Counted from the first letter of the stretch, positions 37,901 through 46,195 are shown. The stretch: DNA of 64,000 nt from Skermania piniformis (GCF_019285775.1 NZ_CP079105.1:1116001-1180000), one strand, 5' to 3'. The notes: generated by a model from the letters alone, not told the origin. Numbers and translations are program-made.

Positions 37901-40900
37901 CCGAGCAGATCACCGGCCGGACCGGGGTGTTGGCGTCGGCTGCCCGGCTGGTGCTGGAGCAGCTGGGTTTGGACGAGCCGGTGTCGGTGTCGGCCGCGGC
38001 CGACGACACGCTGGTTGATCTGGTTTCCGCCGAGCTCGGCGCCGACTGGCCACGGCTGGTCGCGCCGGCTTTCGACGAGCGGCGTGCGGTGTTGTTCGAC
38101 GATCGTTGGGCCAGTGCGCGGGAGGATCTGGCCCGGCTGTGGCTGGCGGCGGGCGAGGCGGGCGGTTCGGAGTTCGCCCCGTTCTCGCTCGTCTCGTTGG
38201 CCGGATTCGCCGGTGCCGGAACCGCCCTCGCGACGCAGGCACTATGGTGGCGCGATCGTGCCCGGCGGGCCGAGCGCTCGGTGCTGGCCGCGGCATACGG
38301 CCAGATCGCCGATATTGCCGCCCATCCGGAGGACGAGGGCCGGTGGGCCGACGAGGTTGCGGTGGTGACCGGTGCCAGCGTCGGTTCGATCGCTGCGGCC
38401 GTCGTCGGTCGCCTGCTGTCCGGTGGAGCGACCGTGTTCGCCACCACATCCCGGCTCGATGCGGAGCGACTGGACTTCTACCGGGAGCTCTACCGCGGGC
38501 ACGCCCGGCCGGGTGCGGCCCTGTGGGTGGTCCCGGCCAACCTCGCCGCGTACGCCGACGTGGATGCGCTGGTCGAGTGGATCGGTACCGACCAGACCGA
38601 GAATGCGGGCGGCAGTGCCAAGTTGGTCCGGGCCGGGATGACTCCGACGCTGCTCTTTCCGTTCGCGGCGCCGGCGGTGGGGGGTGCGCTCGGTGACGCC
38701 GGACCGCGGACCGAGTTGCAGATGCGGGTACTGCTCTGGTCGGTACAGCGGTTGATCGGCGGCCTGGCCGCGATCGGCGCCGATCGCCAGGTGGACGCGA
38801 AATTGCATGTGGTGCTGCCCGGTTCGCCCAACCGCGGAATGTTCGGCGGGGACGGCGCATACGGCGAGGCCAAGGCGGCGCTGGACGCGATCGTCGCGAA
38901 GTGGACGTCGGAGCGAACCGCGACCGGCGCGTCCTCGTGGGCCGATCGGGTCACGTTGACCCACGCGCTGATCGGCTGGGTACGGGGAACCGGTCTGATG
39001 GGCCACAACGATCCGATGGTCGATGCGGTCGAGGCGGCCGGCGTGCGTACCTGGTCCACCGCGGAGATGGCCGACCAACTGCTTGCCGGCTGCCGCCCGC
39101 AGGCGCGGGCGGCAGCACGGGACACGCCGCAGCAGCTCGATCTGACCGGCGGCTTGGCCGAGGCGAAGCTGGACTTGCCCGCGTTGGCCGAACAGGCCCA
39201 GGCCGGCGCCGACCCGGGGAACCCGACGGACAGCTCTGCGGCCGAAGATATGTCGGTCGCGGCATTGCCGGCACCGCCGACGTTGCTCCCCGCGGCGACC
39301 ACCCCGCAGTGGGGACCGGTGGACGCCCGCCCGGAGGACCTGGTCGTGATCGTCGGTGCTGCCGAGCTCGGACCGTACGGCTCGTCGCGCACCCGGTTCG
39401 AGATGGAGGTCGACGAGCGGCTCTCGGCAGCAGGCGTGCTGGAGCTGGCGTGGACCACCGGGCTGGTCACCTGGGAGAACGACCCGACCCCCGGGTGGTA
39501 CGACGCGGACACCGGAGAGCTGGTGCCGGAGGCCGACATTGCCGAGAAGTACCACGACATCGTCGTGGCCCGTTGCGGGATTCGTCGTTACAGCGACGAA
39601 GGGGGGATGCGCGACAACACCGCGCCGCTGCTCACCTCGGTCTTCCTGGATCGGGATCTGTCGTTCGTGGTGACCGGTGCGGCCGAGGCGCGAGCATTCG
39701 CCGCGGCCGACCCGGAACACACGGTGATCGCGCCGGAACCGGATTCGGCCGACTGGCGGGTAACTCGGAAGGCCGGCACCGAGATCCGGGTGCCGCGTCG
39801 GCTGGCGATGTCGCGGACGGTCGGTGGGCAGATTCCCACCGGGTTCGACCCGACCCGTTGGGGTATCTCGGCGGACATGGCGTCGTCGATCGACCGGGTC
39901 GCCTTGTGGAACATGGTGACCACCGTGGATGCGTTCGTGTCGGCCGGCTTCTCGCCGGCGGAGCTGATGTCCTGGGTGCATCCGAGCCTGGTGGCGAACA
40001 CCCAGGGCACCGGAATGGGCGGAATGTCGTCGCTGCGCTCGCTCTACATCGACGCGTTGTTGGGCGATCCCCGGCCGAACGACATCCTGCAGGAGGCGCT
40101 GCCCAATGTGATTGCCGCGCACGTCATGCAGTCCTACATCGGCGGCTACGGCGCCATGGTGCACCCGGTTGCGGCGTGCGCCACGGCCGCGGTCTCGGTC
40201 GAGGAAGGGGTGGACAAGATCCGGCTCGGCAAAGCCGAAGTGGTCGTGGCCGGCGGGTTCGACGATTTGAGCGTGGAAGGCATCACCGGCTTCGGCGACA
40301 TGTCGGCGACCGCGGACTCGGCGGCGATGGCGGCCAAGGGGATCGACGGGCGTCGGTTCTCCCGTGCCAACGATCGGCGTCGGGGTGGTTTCGTGGAGTC
40401 ACACGGCGGCGGCACGGTGTTGCTGGCTCGTGGCGACGTCGCTGCGGCGATGGGGTTGCCGGTGCTCGGCGTGGTGGCCTGGGCGCAGTCGTTTGCCGAC
40501 GGGGTGCACACGTCCATTCCCGCGCCCGGCATCGGGGCACTCGGGGTGGGCCGTGGCGGCACCGAGTCGAGGTTGGTGCACGAGTTGGGCCGTCTGGGAC
40601 TGACCCCGGACGACATCGCAGTGATCTCCAAGCACGACACCTCCACGGCGGCGAACGACCCGAACGAGGCCGAGCTGCACGAGCGGCTCGCCGACGCGTT
40701 GGGCCGAACCCCGGGTGCGCCGCTGTTCGTGGTCTCGCAGAAGACGCTGACCGGGCACGCCAAGGGTGGCGCCGCGGCGTTCCAACTGATCGGCCTGTGC
40801 CAGGTGCTGGCGACCGGGGTGGTGCCGCCGAACCGTAGCCTGGACTGTGTCGACGATGCGATGGCCGAGTTCCCCCGGTTGGTGTGGCCGCGGCAGCCGC

Positions 40901-41289
40901 TGCGGTTCGGCGCCGATTCGGCGTCCGACGCCGGGCTGCCGAAGGCGGGCCTGCTGACGTCGCTCGGCTTCGGCCACGTATCCGGCCTGATCGCGGTATC
41001 CCACCCGGAGGCCTTTGTCGCCTCGCTCCCGGCGGCGGATCGGGAGGGGTACCGCCGGCGGGCGGCCGAGCGGGTGGCTGCCGGCCGGCAGCGGCTCGCC
41101 GCGGCGATGTGCGGTGGGCCGGCGCTCTACGAACGACCGGCCGATCGTCGGTTGGGATCGGACGGCGCGGCCGCACACGAGCTGGAGGCGCAGGTTCTGC
41201 TCACGCCGCACGCGCGGCTGGGTGCCGATGGTGCGTACCGCACCGACGTCGGTGCCGCCGACCACACCGAGCAGGCGCAGCGCCGATGA
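31948..41289 (+). CDS. fas: Type I fatty-acid synthase (FAS-I)
   Basis: A 3113-aa multienzyme that makes C16-C26 acyl-CoAs de novo. Domains in order: acetyl transferase (GHSQG, Ser161), FMN enoyl reductase (GMTPTTVDAKIVAAA, about 440), hot-dog dehydratase (GDHNPIH, 1242-1248), malonyl/palmitoyl transferase (GHSVGEYNA, Ser1456), acyl carrier domain (DLGSEL, Ser1836 as phosphopantetheine site), ketoreductase (VVTGASVGSIAAAV, about 2140) and ketosynthase (Cys2744 in VAACATAAVS, His in KHDTSTAAND and KTLTGHAKGGA). All active-site residues are present. The length is close to M. tuberculosis FAS. GTG 31948 is the start; the stop overlaps acpS in an ATGA. Confidence 0.97.
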   Translation: MTIDASAPRSNRTDESAATGRPSPDDAAALLDRLAAGTPYAVAFGGQGAPWLDSLIELARENALESHLAALLRGASARLEPVSAQLLVVRPAGFDPIGWMIDDAFADDDPAAAPGPSVAVLRSAAVSLPGVLLTQLAAVRGLTLAGLDPAVHVPAAAIGHSQGLLATAALGDRRVDDVELLAVAQLIGAAAGLIGRRRGLVAVGDRTPMLAVSNADPAELQAVVDGLSLGADAVADSAQAVVIGICNARRRVVLTGLPAQLDRVAAECERIAAEQNREREAKKRGGAVFAPVFEFLSVDVGFHHPALADTVDLVAGWAEQCGLDVEFAREMATRILVEPVDWVAAVDAATATGAHWILDLGPGDLITRLTRATVRGRGVGIVPVATRDGQRALLTPGAAPEIEPAWSDFAPRAVVLPDGRTVTETAFTRLTGRSPILLAGMTPTTVDAKIVAAAANAGHWAELAGGGQVTEQIFTDRIAELRTLLEPGRAIQFNSLFLDPYLWKLQLGGKRLVQRARAAGAPIDGVVVTAGIPELDEAVALIEELGAAGIEHVAFKPGTIAQIRAVIRIANAVPDYPVIVHIEGGRAGGHHSWEDLDDLLLGGYAELRARPNLVICVGGGIGTPERAADYLTGRWALGHGYPAMPVDGVLVGTAAMAALEATTAPAVKQLLVDTPGTSEWVAAGTAAGGMASGRSQLGADIHEIDNAASRTGRLLDEVAGDAEAVAARRDEIIAALDSTAKPYFGDVSAMTYTGWLQRYVALAASNGHAAGAGSVWLDVSWRDRFAAMLDRAQARLHPADRGSIDTLYPGGQSLEQPAAAVDALRAAYPAADTALLHPADVPFFVNLCKTPGKPVNFVPVVDADVRRWWRSDSLWQAHDPRYGADQVCVIPGPVSVAGITRVDEPVGELLDRFERATTEALLAAGSTPESVSARRRADLAEGVVDVIVAAPDVIWAGRSTRNPVARLGDRAEWVRRAADATGSVLVHPGTGAILAADGPDRAELTVPLGRGRELRIPITVPAAVRDGGAPVITTEDAAAAMGRLLGVAAGGDLPAVVDGAARIDLAWTPDLSADHAGITGVGLPAELSTVGRSVPDVLVGACWPAVFAVLGACEVDGLPVIEGLLDLVHLDHRIRLEQPLPAETSILVVRATAGDVLDTDLGRVVEVQVEIRTMRDELVAPRLAVLTERFAIRGRSGAGVSADPDRAGGALSGEFTETTRRRRRDATIVAPGDMSAFAEVSGDHNPIHTSTAAAALAGLGGEVIVHGMWLSAAAQHVVSALDTMTPGAPAPRRITAWTARFLGMVRPGARIDVRVDRIGMDHGAEIVEVACRVGEDLVMVATGRTAPPKTMYAFPGQGIQRVGMGLDARARSAAAKQVWDRADRHTRAALGFSILAVVRDNPTSLTARGVEYRHPDGVLHLTQFTQVAMATLGVAQVAELREAGVFVEDALLAGHSVGEYNALAAVARVLPLEAVLEVVFQRGSAMHQLVPRDAHGRSDYRLAAIRPSQFGLPDDEVVDFVAGVGTQAGEFLQVVNLNLRGSQYAIAGTVAGLDQLQAEIERRRAEFGGKPAFILVPGIDVPFHSSVLRAGVPEFRRRLEDLLPTEIDPTLLVGRYIPNLVPRPFSLEREFVAEIAALVPSDPLAAVLADFADWAARPVQLCRVVLIELLAWQFASPVRWIETQDLAFTDPVAGGLGVERFVEVGLAATPTVANLAGQTLKLPGRAGGPVEVLNVERETAIVFATDVDPEPVAEDVAVDPATPATPAEPTSPTPSAPAVAGPRPDDMVFDAADATRVLIALWTKLRLDQIGPVDTIEGLCDGVSSRRNQLLVDLGSELSLGAIDGAADADMGALSATVHKLARTYKPFGSVLTDALNDHVRKVFGPSGKRPAAIGDRVRSVWQLGDGWAHHVMAEVALGTRDGASVRGGDLGGLVTGPLDAAGVDAAIDAAVAAVAARRGIAVALPSAGGGGGATVDAAALGEFAEQITGRTGVLASAARLVLEQLGLDEPVSVSAAADDTLVDLVSAELGADWPRLVAPAFDERRAVLFDDRWASAREDLARLWLAAGEAGGSEFAPFSLVSLAGFAGAGTALATQALWWRDRARRAERSVLAAAYGQIADIAAHPEDEGRWADEVAVVTGASVGSIAAAVVGRLLSGGATVFATTSRLDAERLDFYRELYRGHARPGAALWVVPANLAAYADVDALVEWIGTDQTENAGGSAKLVRAGMTPTLLFPFAAPAVGGALGDAGPRTELQMRVLLWSVQRLIGGLAAIGADRQVDAKLHVVLPGSPNRGMFGGDGAYGEAKAALDAIVAKWTSERTATGASSWADRVTLTHALIGWVRGTGLMGHNDPMVDAVEAAGVRTWSTAEMADQLLAGCRPQARAAARDTPQQLDLTGGLAEAKLDLPALAEQAQAGADPGNPTDSSAAEDMSVAALPAPPTLLPAATTPQWGPVDARPEDLVVIVGAAELGPYGSSRTRFEMEVDERLSAAGVLELAWTTGLVTWENDPTPGWYDADTGELVPEADIAEKYHDIVVARCGIRRYSDEGGMRDNTAPLLTSVFLDRDLSFVVTGAAEARAFAAADPEHTVIAPEPDSADWRVTRKAGTEIRVPRRLAMSRTVGGQIPTGFDPTRWGISADMASSIDRVALWNMVTTVDAFVSAGFSPAELMSWVHPSLVANTQGTGMGGMSSLRSLYIDALLGDPRPNDILQEALPNVIAAHVMQSYIGGYGAMVHPVAACATAAVSVEEGVDKIRLGKAEVVVAGGFDDLSVEGITGFGDMSATADSAAMAAKGIDGRRFSRANDRRRGGFVESHGGGTVLLARGDVAAAMGLPVLGVVAWAQSFADGVHTSIPAPGIGALGVGRGGTESRLVHELGRLGLTPDDIAVISKHDTSTAANDPNEAELHERLADALGRTPGAPLFVVSQKTLTGHAKGGAAAFQLIGLCQVLATGVVPPNRSLDCVDDAMAEFPRLVWPRQPLRFGADSASDAGLPKAGLLTSLGFGHVSGLIAVSHPEAFVASLPAADREGYRRRAAERVAAGRQRLAAAMCGGPALYERPADRRLGSDGAAAHELEAQVLLTPHARLGADGAYRTDVGAADHTEQAQRR

Positions 41290-41690
41290 CGGTTCTGGGG
41301 ATCGGGCTCGACCTGGTGACCGTCTCGGATTTCGCCGAACAGGTCGAGCGGTCGGGAACCACCATGCTGGCCGAAGCGTTCACCTCTGGCGAACGGCGCT
41401 ACTGCGAAGGCAAGGCCGCCGATCGGATCCGCAGCTATGCGGCGCGCTGGGCGGCGAAGGAGGCCGTGCTCAAGGCCTGGGCGTCCTCTCGCTACGCCCG
41501 GCGTCCCCAGGTGGGCGACGATCCGTATCAGCTGATCGAGGTGGTCAACGATGCCTGGGGACGGCCGCGGATCAAGCTGCACGGGGTGGCGGCCGAATTC
41601 CTTCCCCGGGCCACGGTGCACCTGTCGTTGACCCACGACGGGGACACCGCGGCCGCCGTGGTGGTGCTGGAGGACCCGGGGGAAGGCTAG
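41286..41690 (+). CDS. acpS: Holo-[acyl-carrier-protein] synthase AcpS
   Basis: A 134-aa phosphopantetheinyl transferase that activates the carrier domain of the adjacent FAS-I. It has the Mg-binding Asp in GIGLDLV (residue 9) and Glu in ARWAAKEAVLKAW, plus a C-terminal VHLSLTHDGDTAAAVV. The ATG overlaps the fas TGA, so translation is coupled. It is of normal length. Confidence 0.96.
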   Translation: MTVLGIGLDLVTVSDFAEQVERSGTTMLAEAFTSGERRYCEGKAADRIRSYAARWAAKEAVLKAWASSRYARRPQVGDDPYQLIEVVNDAWGRPRIKLHGVAAEFLPRATVHLSLTHDGDTAAAVVVLEDPGEG

Positions 41691-41715
41691 TCGGGTGCGG
41701 GTCGCGGCGGACCGG

Positions 41716-42324
41716 TCACCGCCGCGACTCCTTCTCGACAGCGGTCAGATAAGCCAGGATCAGACGTTTCAGCTCGGCGACCGCGTCCGCCTGGGTCTGT
41801 TCGTCCTGGACCGAGAAGTTCAGCATCGAGTAGACGACGTGCACCAGGACCTGCGCCATGGTGTCTCGGCGGGCGCGATTCAGCCGCGGGATGAGCGGTC
41901 GCAGCATCGTCTCCACGACATCGGCGAACTCTCGCTCGTGAATCGCTCCGGTGGCCCGGGTGGACGGGGTGGATTGCATCGCGAGCCAGACTTCCCGTCG
42001 AGAGCGATCCCGCAGCCACAGCGTGGCCATGTGGTCGACGAACCGGTTCATGTGCCGCAACCAGTCCATCGACGGCACCTCGCCGTGGAAGTCGCCGAGC
42101 TCGCGGGACACCTCGACCAGGTCTTGCCGGTTCAGCTCGCAAACGATGACGTACTTGTTCGCGAAGAAGTGATACAGCGTGCCGATCGGCACCTCGGCCC
42201 GTGCCGCTACTACCTCACAGGTGAACGACTCGAAGCCGACCTCGACGAGCAGCTCGCGGGAGGCGGCGAGCAGTGCGTCGAACTTCCGCTTGCTGCGCTC
42301 CTGGGTCGGGCGGCGCCGCGGCAT
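41716..42324 (-). CDS. TetR family transcriptional regulator
   Basis: About 202 aa. The N-terminal helix-turn-helix is typical: RSKRKFDALLAASRELLVEVGF, then EVVAARAEVPIGTLYHFFANKY. The C-terminal ligand-binding part is helical. ATG 42324 is chosen (AGGAG just upstream); the frame runs on to GTG 42417, which would add a Pro/Arg-rich 31-residue tail but lacks room for a ribosome binding site. It converges with acpS. A link to fatty-acid control is plausible from position; its target is unknown. Confidence 0.85.
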   Translation of the reverse strand: MPRRRPTQERSKRKFDALLAASRELLVEVGFESFTCEVVAARAEVPIGTLYHFFANKYVIVCELNRQDLVEVSRELGDFHGEVPSMDWLRHMNRFVDHMATLWLRDRSRREVWLAMQSTPSTRATGAIHEREFADVVETMLRPLIPRLNRARRDTMAQVLVHVVYSMLNFSVQDEQTQADAVAELKRLILAYLTAVEKESRR

Positions 42325-42637
42325 CAGCTCCTGCGGGTCGTCCTGGAGTTCCAGCGCGGGATCGTGCCGACGACGCGGCGTGCCCTCCCGGGGGCGCAGG
42401 GGCGCGGACGGTTCCACCTCCTCAGGCTAGTGGGTTGCCCCCGCGGTCAAGGTGGAACGGGCTCGACGTCGGTCGGCGCGCGTCCAGTCGACCAGCCGCG
42501 CGTCGGCTATGGCGCGTATCACGTCCAATTGCAAACGTAGAGCTGGTATTGCACCACGTATTCCGAACGGAAAATCGGAGTTGTTCTCATAACCCGGCCT
42601 GTGGTCATACTGTTACGTCGGGAGGAGACCTAGGGGT
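42325..42637. other. Divergent promoter interval between TetR and DUF7159 genes
   Basis: No gene is seen. The stretch 42530-42600 is AT-richer than the surroundings (for instance GGAAAATCGGAGTTG) and CATACTGT near 42608 could be a -10 element. GGGAGGAG at 42619-42626 is the ribosome binding site of the next gene. Confidence 0.4.
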
Positions 42638-44173
42638 ATGGCTACGGTTGGAGTGTCCACCGAGCGGGGCGCGGTGCGAGCCGTGTTGCTCGGTGGATCG
42701 GGTGGGGGTCCGCCGGGGCGAGTAATACGGCACCGGGAAGAAGCGCCGGCTACGGACGATCCGCCGGGATTCGCGGCAGCGGTCGAGGCGGCGCTCACCG
42801 GTCTGCAGACCGACATCGCCGGTGATCCGTCGGTGGGCACGATCGATGCGGTGGCCGTCGTGTATCGCGACGAACCGGAGCGTCAGGCGATCGAGGAGCG
42901 ACTGGCCACCGGTCGGTGGAGCGGCGCGACGTCGGTGCCGGTGTCGGCGGCGCACCTGGCCGCCGTGGGTGCCGTGCCGGGACTGGACCGCTACCGCACC
43001 CTGCTGGTCTACGACGTGGTGCCGGGTCGGCATACGTTCACCGTCGTCGACCCGAGCCGTGGGCAGGTGCTCGGCTCGGACTCGGTCGAATCGGAGGGGG
43101 AGGCGCCGGTCGCGATCGGACAGGGAATCCGCAACGCCTGGTCGTTGCTCGACGCCGCCGGTGTCGAACCGGAGTCGGTGGTGCTGATCGGCTCCGCGGT
43201 GGACGAGCCGGGTGTCGAGCAGGTGCTGCGGGTCTGGTTCGACGCACCGGTGGTTACCGGCGCAAATGCCGCGCTGAGCACCGCGGTCGGTGCGGGTCTG
43301 CTGGCCGGGCAGATCATCGATGATCCGGCCCCGGTGCCCGCGCCGGTCCCGATTGCTCCCGCGGAGTCGAGTCCCGCGCCCCCGGTGGCCGGATCTCGGC
43401 GGTCGGGCCGCACGGCGCTGGCCGCGCTCGTGGCCGGGATCGCGGTCGTGTCCGGGCTGGGCCTGGCGGTTTTCGACGCACGATCGGATCACGATTCCGG
43501 AGCGGAATCGACCGCCGCGCTGCCAACCTCCTCGGGCGCCGGCGGTGTCGGCGTCGGCGCATCCGGAACCGGCCGCAGCACCGCCCGCTCGAACGATGCC
43601 GATGCGGCGAAACGCAGCTCCTTGGTCGATCCGACCGAGGCGGCGAGCGGTGGCGACGTCGGAGGTACTGCCGCGCCCGGTATGACCGAGTTGCCGTGGA
43701 ATCCGCCGCCCCCGTGGCTGTCCGATCAGATCGTACTGCTCGGTCCGGCTCCGGGGGAGGCGGTCGGCTACCCGTTCGCCGGTGCCGGTGCCGGTGCCGG
43801 ACAGGGTGTGCGCTCCGCGCCGAGTGGCGCTCCGGGGAGTGGCGCCGCCGCGCGGGAGGATATCCGGACCGAACCGATGACCTGGACGTGTCCCACCGGT
43901 ACAGCTCCGATCACCCGGTCGCTGCAGTCCTCCGACAGGCCGGCGTCGTCGACGACGGTGCCGACGACGTCGACCGGCGTGCCGATGGCACCGGCCCCGA
44001 TCGCCGACTCGTGTCCACCGGTCGTGCCGACGCTGTCCGAACCGTCGGATCCGCCCCAATCCGAGCTGATGGCGACCCCGCCGCCGGCTACCGGGATGGC
44101 GCCGCGTGGCATCCCGGTGCCCGCCATTCCGTTGCCGATCGTGCCCGCGCCGGCGCAGAGCCCGTTCGGCTAG
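42638..44173 (+). CDS. DUF7159-type membrane-anchored protein, Pro-rich exterior
   Basis: A 511-aa protein. The N-terminal ~230 residues look like a degenerate actin-like/ASKHA fold (MATVGVSTERGAVRAVLL, YRTLLVYDVVPGRHTFTVVD, ANAALSTAVGAGLLAG), as in DUF7159 proteins of Mycobacteriales. A single transmembrane helix follows at about 265-284 (RTALAALVAGIAVVSGLGLA). The rest, over 200 residues, is Gly/Ser/Pro/Thr-rich and probably extracellular, ending in a Pro-rich tail. It may couple inside and outside of the cell, but no activity is known. A strong site GGGAGGAG precedes the ATG. Confidence 0.78.
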   Translation: MATVGVSTERGAVRAVLLGGSGGGPPGRVIRHREEAPATDDPPGFAAAVEAALTGLQTDIAGDPSVGTIDAVAVVYRDEPERQAIEERLATGRWSGATSVPVSAAHLAAVGAVPGLDRYRTLLVYDVVPGRHTFTVVDPSRGQVLGSDSVESEGEAPVAIGQGIRNAWSLLDAAGVEPESVVLIGSAVDEPGVEQVLRVWFDAPVVTGANAALSTAVGAGLLAGQIIDDPAPVPAPVPIAPAESSPAPPVAGSRRSGRTALAALVAGIAVVSGLGLAVFDARSDHDSGAESTAALPTSSGAGGVGVGASGTGRSTARSNDADAAKRSSLVDPTEAASGGDVGGTAAPGMTELPWNPPPPWLSDQIVLLGPAPGEAVGYPFAGAGAGAGQGVRSAPSGAPGSGAAAREDIRTEPMTWTCPTGTAPITRSLQSSDRPASSTTVPTTSTGVPMAPAPIADSCPPVVPTLSEPSDPPQSELMATPPPATGMAPRGIPVPAIPLPIVPAPAQSPFG

Positions 44174-44191
44174 TGCTCGGTCGGCTCGAGG

Positions 44192-44665
44192 TCAGACCGA
44201 CAGGTCGCGGCGCAGCTTGGCGACGTGCCCGGTGGCCCGAACGTTGTATTGAGCCAGCGCAATCCGACCCTGTTCGTCGATCAGGAAGGTCGATCGGATC
44301 ACCCCATGCACCGTCTTGCCGTACATGGTCTTCTCCCCATAAGCGCCGTATGCGGTGAGGACGGCGCGGTCCGGATCGGACAGCAGGGGGAAGGTGAGTC
44401 CCTCGGCGTCGCGGAACTTGGCCAGTTTGGCCGGCTTGTCCGGCGAGATACCGACCACGTCGATGCCCGCGCCGTCCAGCTCGGCGAGGTTGTCTCGGAA
44501 GTCGCACGCCTGTTTGGTGCAGCCGGGGGTGCTGGCTGCGGGATAGAAGTACACGATCACCTTGCGGCCCCGGTAGTCCGCCAGCGACACCTCGTTGCCG
44601 TCGGCGTCGGGCAGGGTGAAGGCCGGGGCCGGAGCACCGACCTCGAGGCGGTGGTTGTCGGTCAT
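44192..44665 (-). CDS. bcp: Bcp-type thioredoxin-dependent thiol peroxidase
   Basis: A 157-aa peroxiredoxin of the BCP/PrxQ class. The peroxidatic Cys and resolving Cys are in FYPAASTPGCTKQACDFRD (CX4C spacing), preceded by FTLPDADGNEVSLADYRG. It has the GVIRSTFLIDEQG strand. It reduces hydrogen and organic hydroperoxides with thioredoxin. It converges with the DUF7159 gene 18 bp away. Confidence 0.95.
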   Translation of the reverse strand: MTDNHRLEVGAPAPAFTLPDADGNEVSLADYRGRKVIVYFYPAASTPGCTKQACDFRDNLAELDGAGIDVVGISPDKPAKLAKFRDAEGLTFPLLSDPDRAVLTAYGAYGEKTMYGKTVHGVIRSTFLIDEQGRIALAQYNVRATGHVAKLRRDLSV

Positions 44666-44801
44666 GCCCGCGACGTTAGCCGACTCGCGCCTTGCCCGGT
44701 CGTATCACTCACCACCGGCGCGAACTGCACTACCGTTGGGGCGTGCAGGAGCTCGAACCCAGCAGCCTGCCGGTGAGATCGACGCAATACCTGGAGGTCA
44801 C

Positions 44802-45023
44802 ATGGCAAGGGATACCGAGAGCATCGAGCGTGAGATCGAAATGGCGCGCAATCAGCTCGCGAACACGCTCGACGAGCTGAGCGTGCGCGCGAATCCCCGA
44901 CGGATCGCCGAGGACACCAAGCAGACTCTGGTCGCCAAGGTGAACGAGCCGCGGATCAAGATGGGCCTGATCGGCGCCGGAGCCGCTCTGGTCCTGCTGA
45001 TCCTCATCCGACTGTTCCGCTGA
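44802..45023 (+). CDS. DUF3618 small membrane protein
   Basis: A 73-aa protein: an amphipathic helix with ESIEREIEMARNQLANTLDEL and RANPRRIAEDTKQTL, typical of DUF3618, then one C-terminal transmembrane helix (MGLIGAGAALVLLILIRLF). GGAGG lies before ATG 44802. Similar proteins sit beside phage-shock/YqjD-like ribosome-associated membrane proteins; the role is unknown. Confidence 0.88.
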   Translation: MARDTESIEREIEMARNQLANTLDELSVRANPRRIAEDTKQTLVAKVNEPRIKMGLIGAGAALVLLILIRLFR

Positions 45024-45033
45024 CCCCGGCAGA

Positions 45034-46014
45034 TCACCGCGCGGTTTCGCCCGTCGGCCGGACTCGGTCCGGTTCGGCGGGCGTTCTGTTTTCCGGCGAA
45101 TGGTCGGTGGTCAGCCGCCGCCATGCAGCGGCCGTTCTGGCCGTCCGTACCGTGCCGGCGACGTCGAGCAGCGGCCGGTCTCTGCGCCAGCGTTCGCGGG
45201 TGTCCGGCTCGGTGCGGTCCCAGAAGTGTTCGGCGTCGCCGAGGAGCCGCTGCTGTCCGGTCTGCAACCCGGCCACGGCGAGGTGTGTGCTCGGGGCCGA
45301 CGGGTCGGCCCGGGTCGATTCCCGCACTCCCGCCAGAAGCGAAAGCGCCTGCTCGAGCCACGGTGCCGGCCAGCTCGAGCGGCGGGCAACCCCGATCAAC
45401 CAACCCAGCACGGCGGCCTGGATATGGAGGTCCTCGATCGTCCGGAACGGCTTGAGGTACCGCAGGTAGCCGTCCCCGGGAAGCACCGCGTGGGCGGGCA
45501 ACGGCACGGCGGTCAGGCGGAGCGTCGCGTGCGGGATCTCCGGAGTGAACGGCAGCACCGGTTGCGCGGTGAAGGAGACCCCGGGCAACCCGGCCGGCAC
45601 CAGCGCGGCGCGCAACGCTTTCCGTCCGCTGGGGGCGCGTTCGTCGCCGGCCAGCACCACCAGGAGCTCCGCGGCTGAGCCCAAGGTGACGAACGACTTG
45701 GTGCCGTCGAGGGTGAAGCCGTCCCTGCCGGGGGTCAGCGTGGTGTGGATCGCCGCCGGGTGGCCACCCCCGGCCTCGGTACCGCACAGCGCAGTCCGAA
45801 CATTCGGGATATCCGGCAGCAACGCCCGCAGCGCGGCCTGGTAGCCGGCCAGAAACGCGTAGCCCAGCCGGTCGCTGCCGAATCCGCCTGCCACCGCCGC
45901 ATCGACGGGGGTTGCAAAGCCGGTGTCGCGGGCGCGGCGGTCGGCCTCGAATACATCGACCGGCGCGGTCGACAACGGATTCTCGGTGAGCACGAAGTCG
46001 AACACATCGGGCAT
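45034..46014 (-). CDS. Acyl-CoA dehydrogenase-like protein
   Basis: A 326-aa protein with the ACAD layout in reduced form: a helical N-terminus, a beta domain (LTPGRDGFTLDGTKSFVTLG, VSFTAQPVLPFTPEIPHA) and a C-terminal helical region. It lacks the usual EGTxEIQ-type catalytic Glu segment and the long FAD-binding C-terminus, so it is divergent or partly degenerate. ATG 46014 is the chosen start; the frame is open to 46110 through an inverted repeat. It converges with the DUF3618 gene. Confidence 0.7.
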   Translation of the reverse strand: MPDVFDFVLTENPLSTAPVDVFEADRRARDTGFATPVDAAVAGGFGSDRLGYAFLAGYQAALRALLPDIPNVRTALCGTEAGGGHPAAIHTTLTPGRDGFTLDGTKSFVTLGSAAELLVVLAGDERAPSGRKALRAALVPAGLPGVSFTAQPVLPFTPEIPHATLRLTAVPLPAHAVLPGDGYLRYLKPFRTIEDLHIQAAVLGWLIGVARRSSWPAPWLEQALSLLAGVRESTRADPSAPSTHLAVAGLQTGQQRLLGDAEHFWDRTEPDTRERWRRDRPLLDVAGTVRTARTAAAWRRLTTDHSPENRTPAEPDRVRPTGETAR

Positions 46015-46054
46015 GACACCGACGGTAGCCGCAATGGTGCTGGAGAAAGTAGAA

Positions 46055-46095
46055 GACCGTGACACGACGGGTCGGGGGTCTGCCGTGTCACGGTC
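46055..46095. promoter_or_regulatory. Paired CGTGNCACG sites forming a 12-bp inverted repeat
   Basis: GACCGTGACACG and CGTGTCACGGTC are perfect reverse complements, 17 bases apart. Each arm contains a short palindrome CGTG-N-CACG, so they also look like two operator sites. They lie 41-81 bp before the start of the acyl-CoA dehydrogenase-like gene. Confidence 0.55.
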
Positions 46096-46159
46096 ACAAG
46101 GATCATCCACCGTGGGCGGCTAGCTGTTACGAGAATCCGCGAAATTTTTCCAAACAAAG

Positions 46160-46195
46160 TTGTCGACAAGCGTGTCGTTCGGTGTGTCGCGACAC
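46160..46195. promoter_or_regulatory. Two TGTCG palindromes in the divergent gap
   Basis: TTGTCGACAA (46160-46169) and GTGTCGCGACAC (46184-46195) are perfect palindromes. With the paired sites at 46055-46095 they give the 555-bp gap between the ACAD-like and membrane-protein genes several related TGTC/GACA dyads. No gene is seen in the gap. Confidence 0.45.

Noticed and set aside
32064-41265. Long open frames antisense to fas (over 500 codons in places)
   Set aside because: They have the Arg/Pro/Gly-rich composition of high-GC shadow frames, no recognisable domains, and every FAS-I domain is intact on the other strand.
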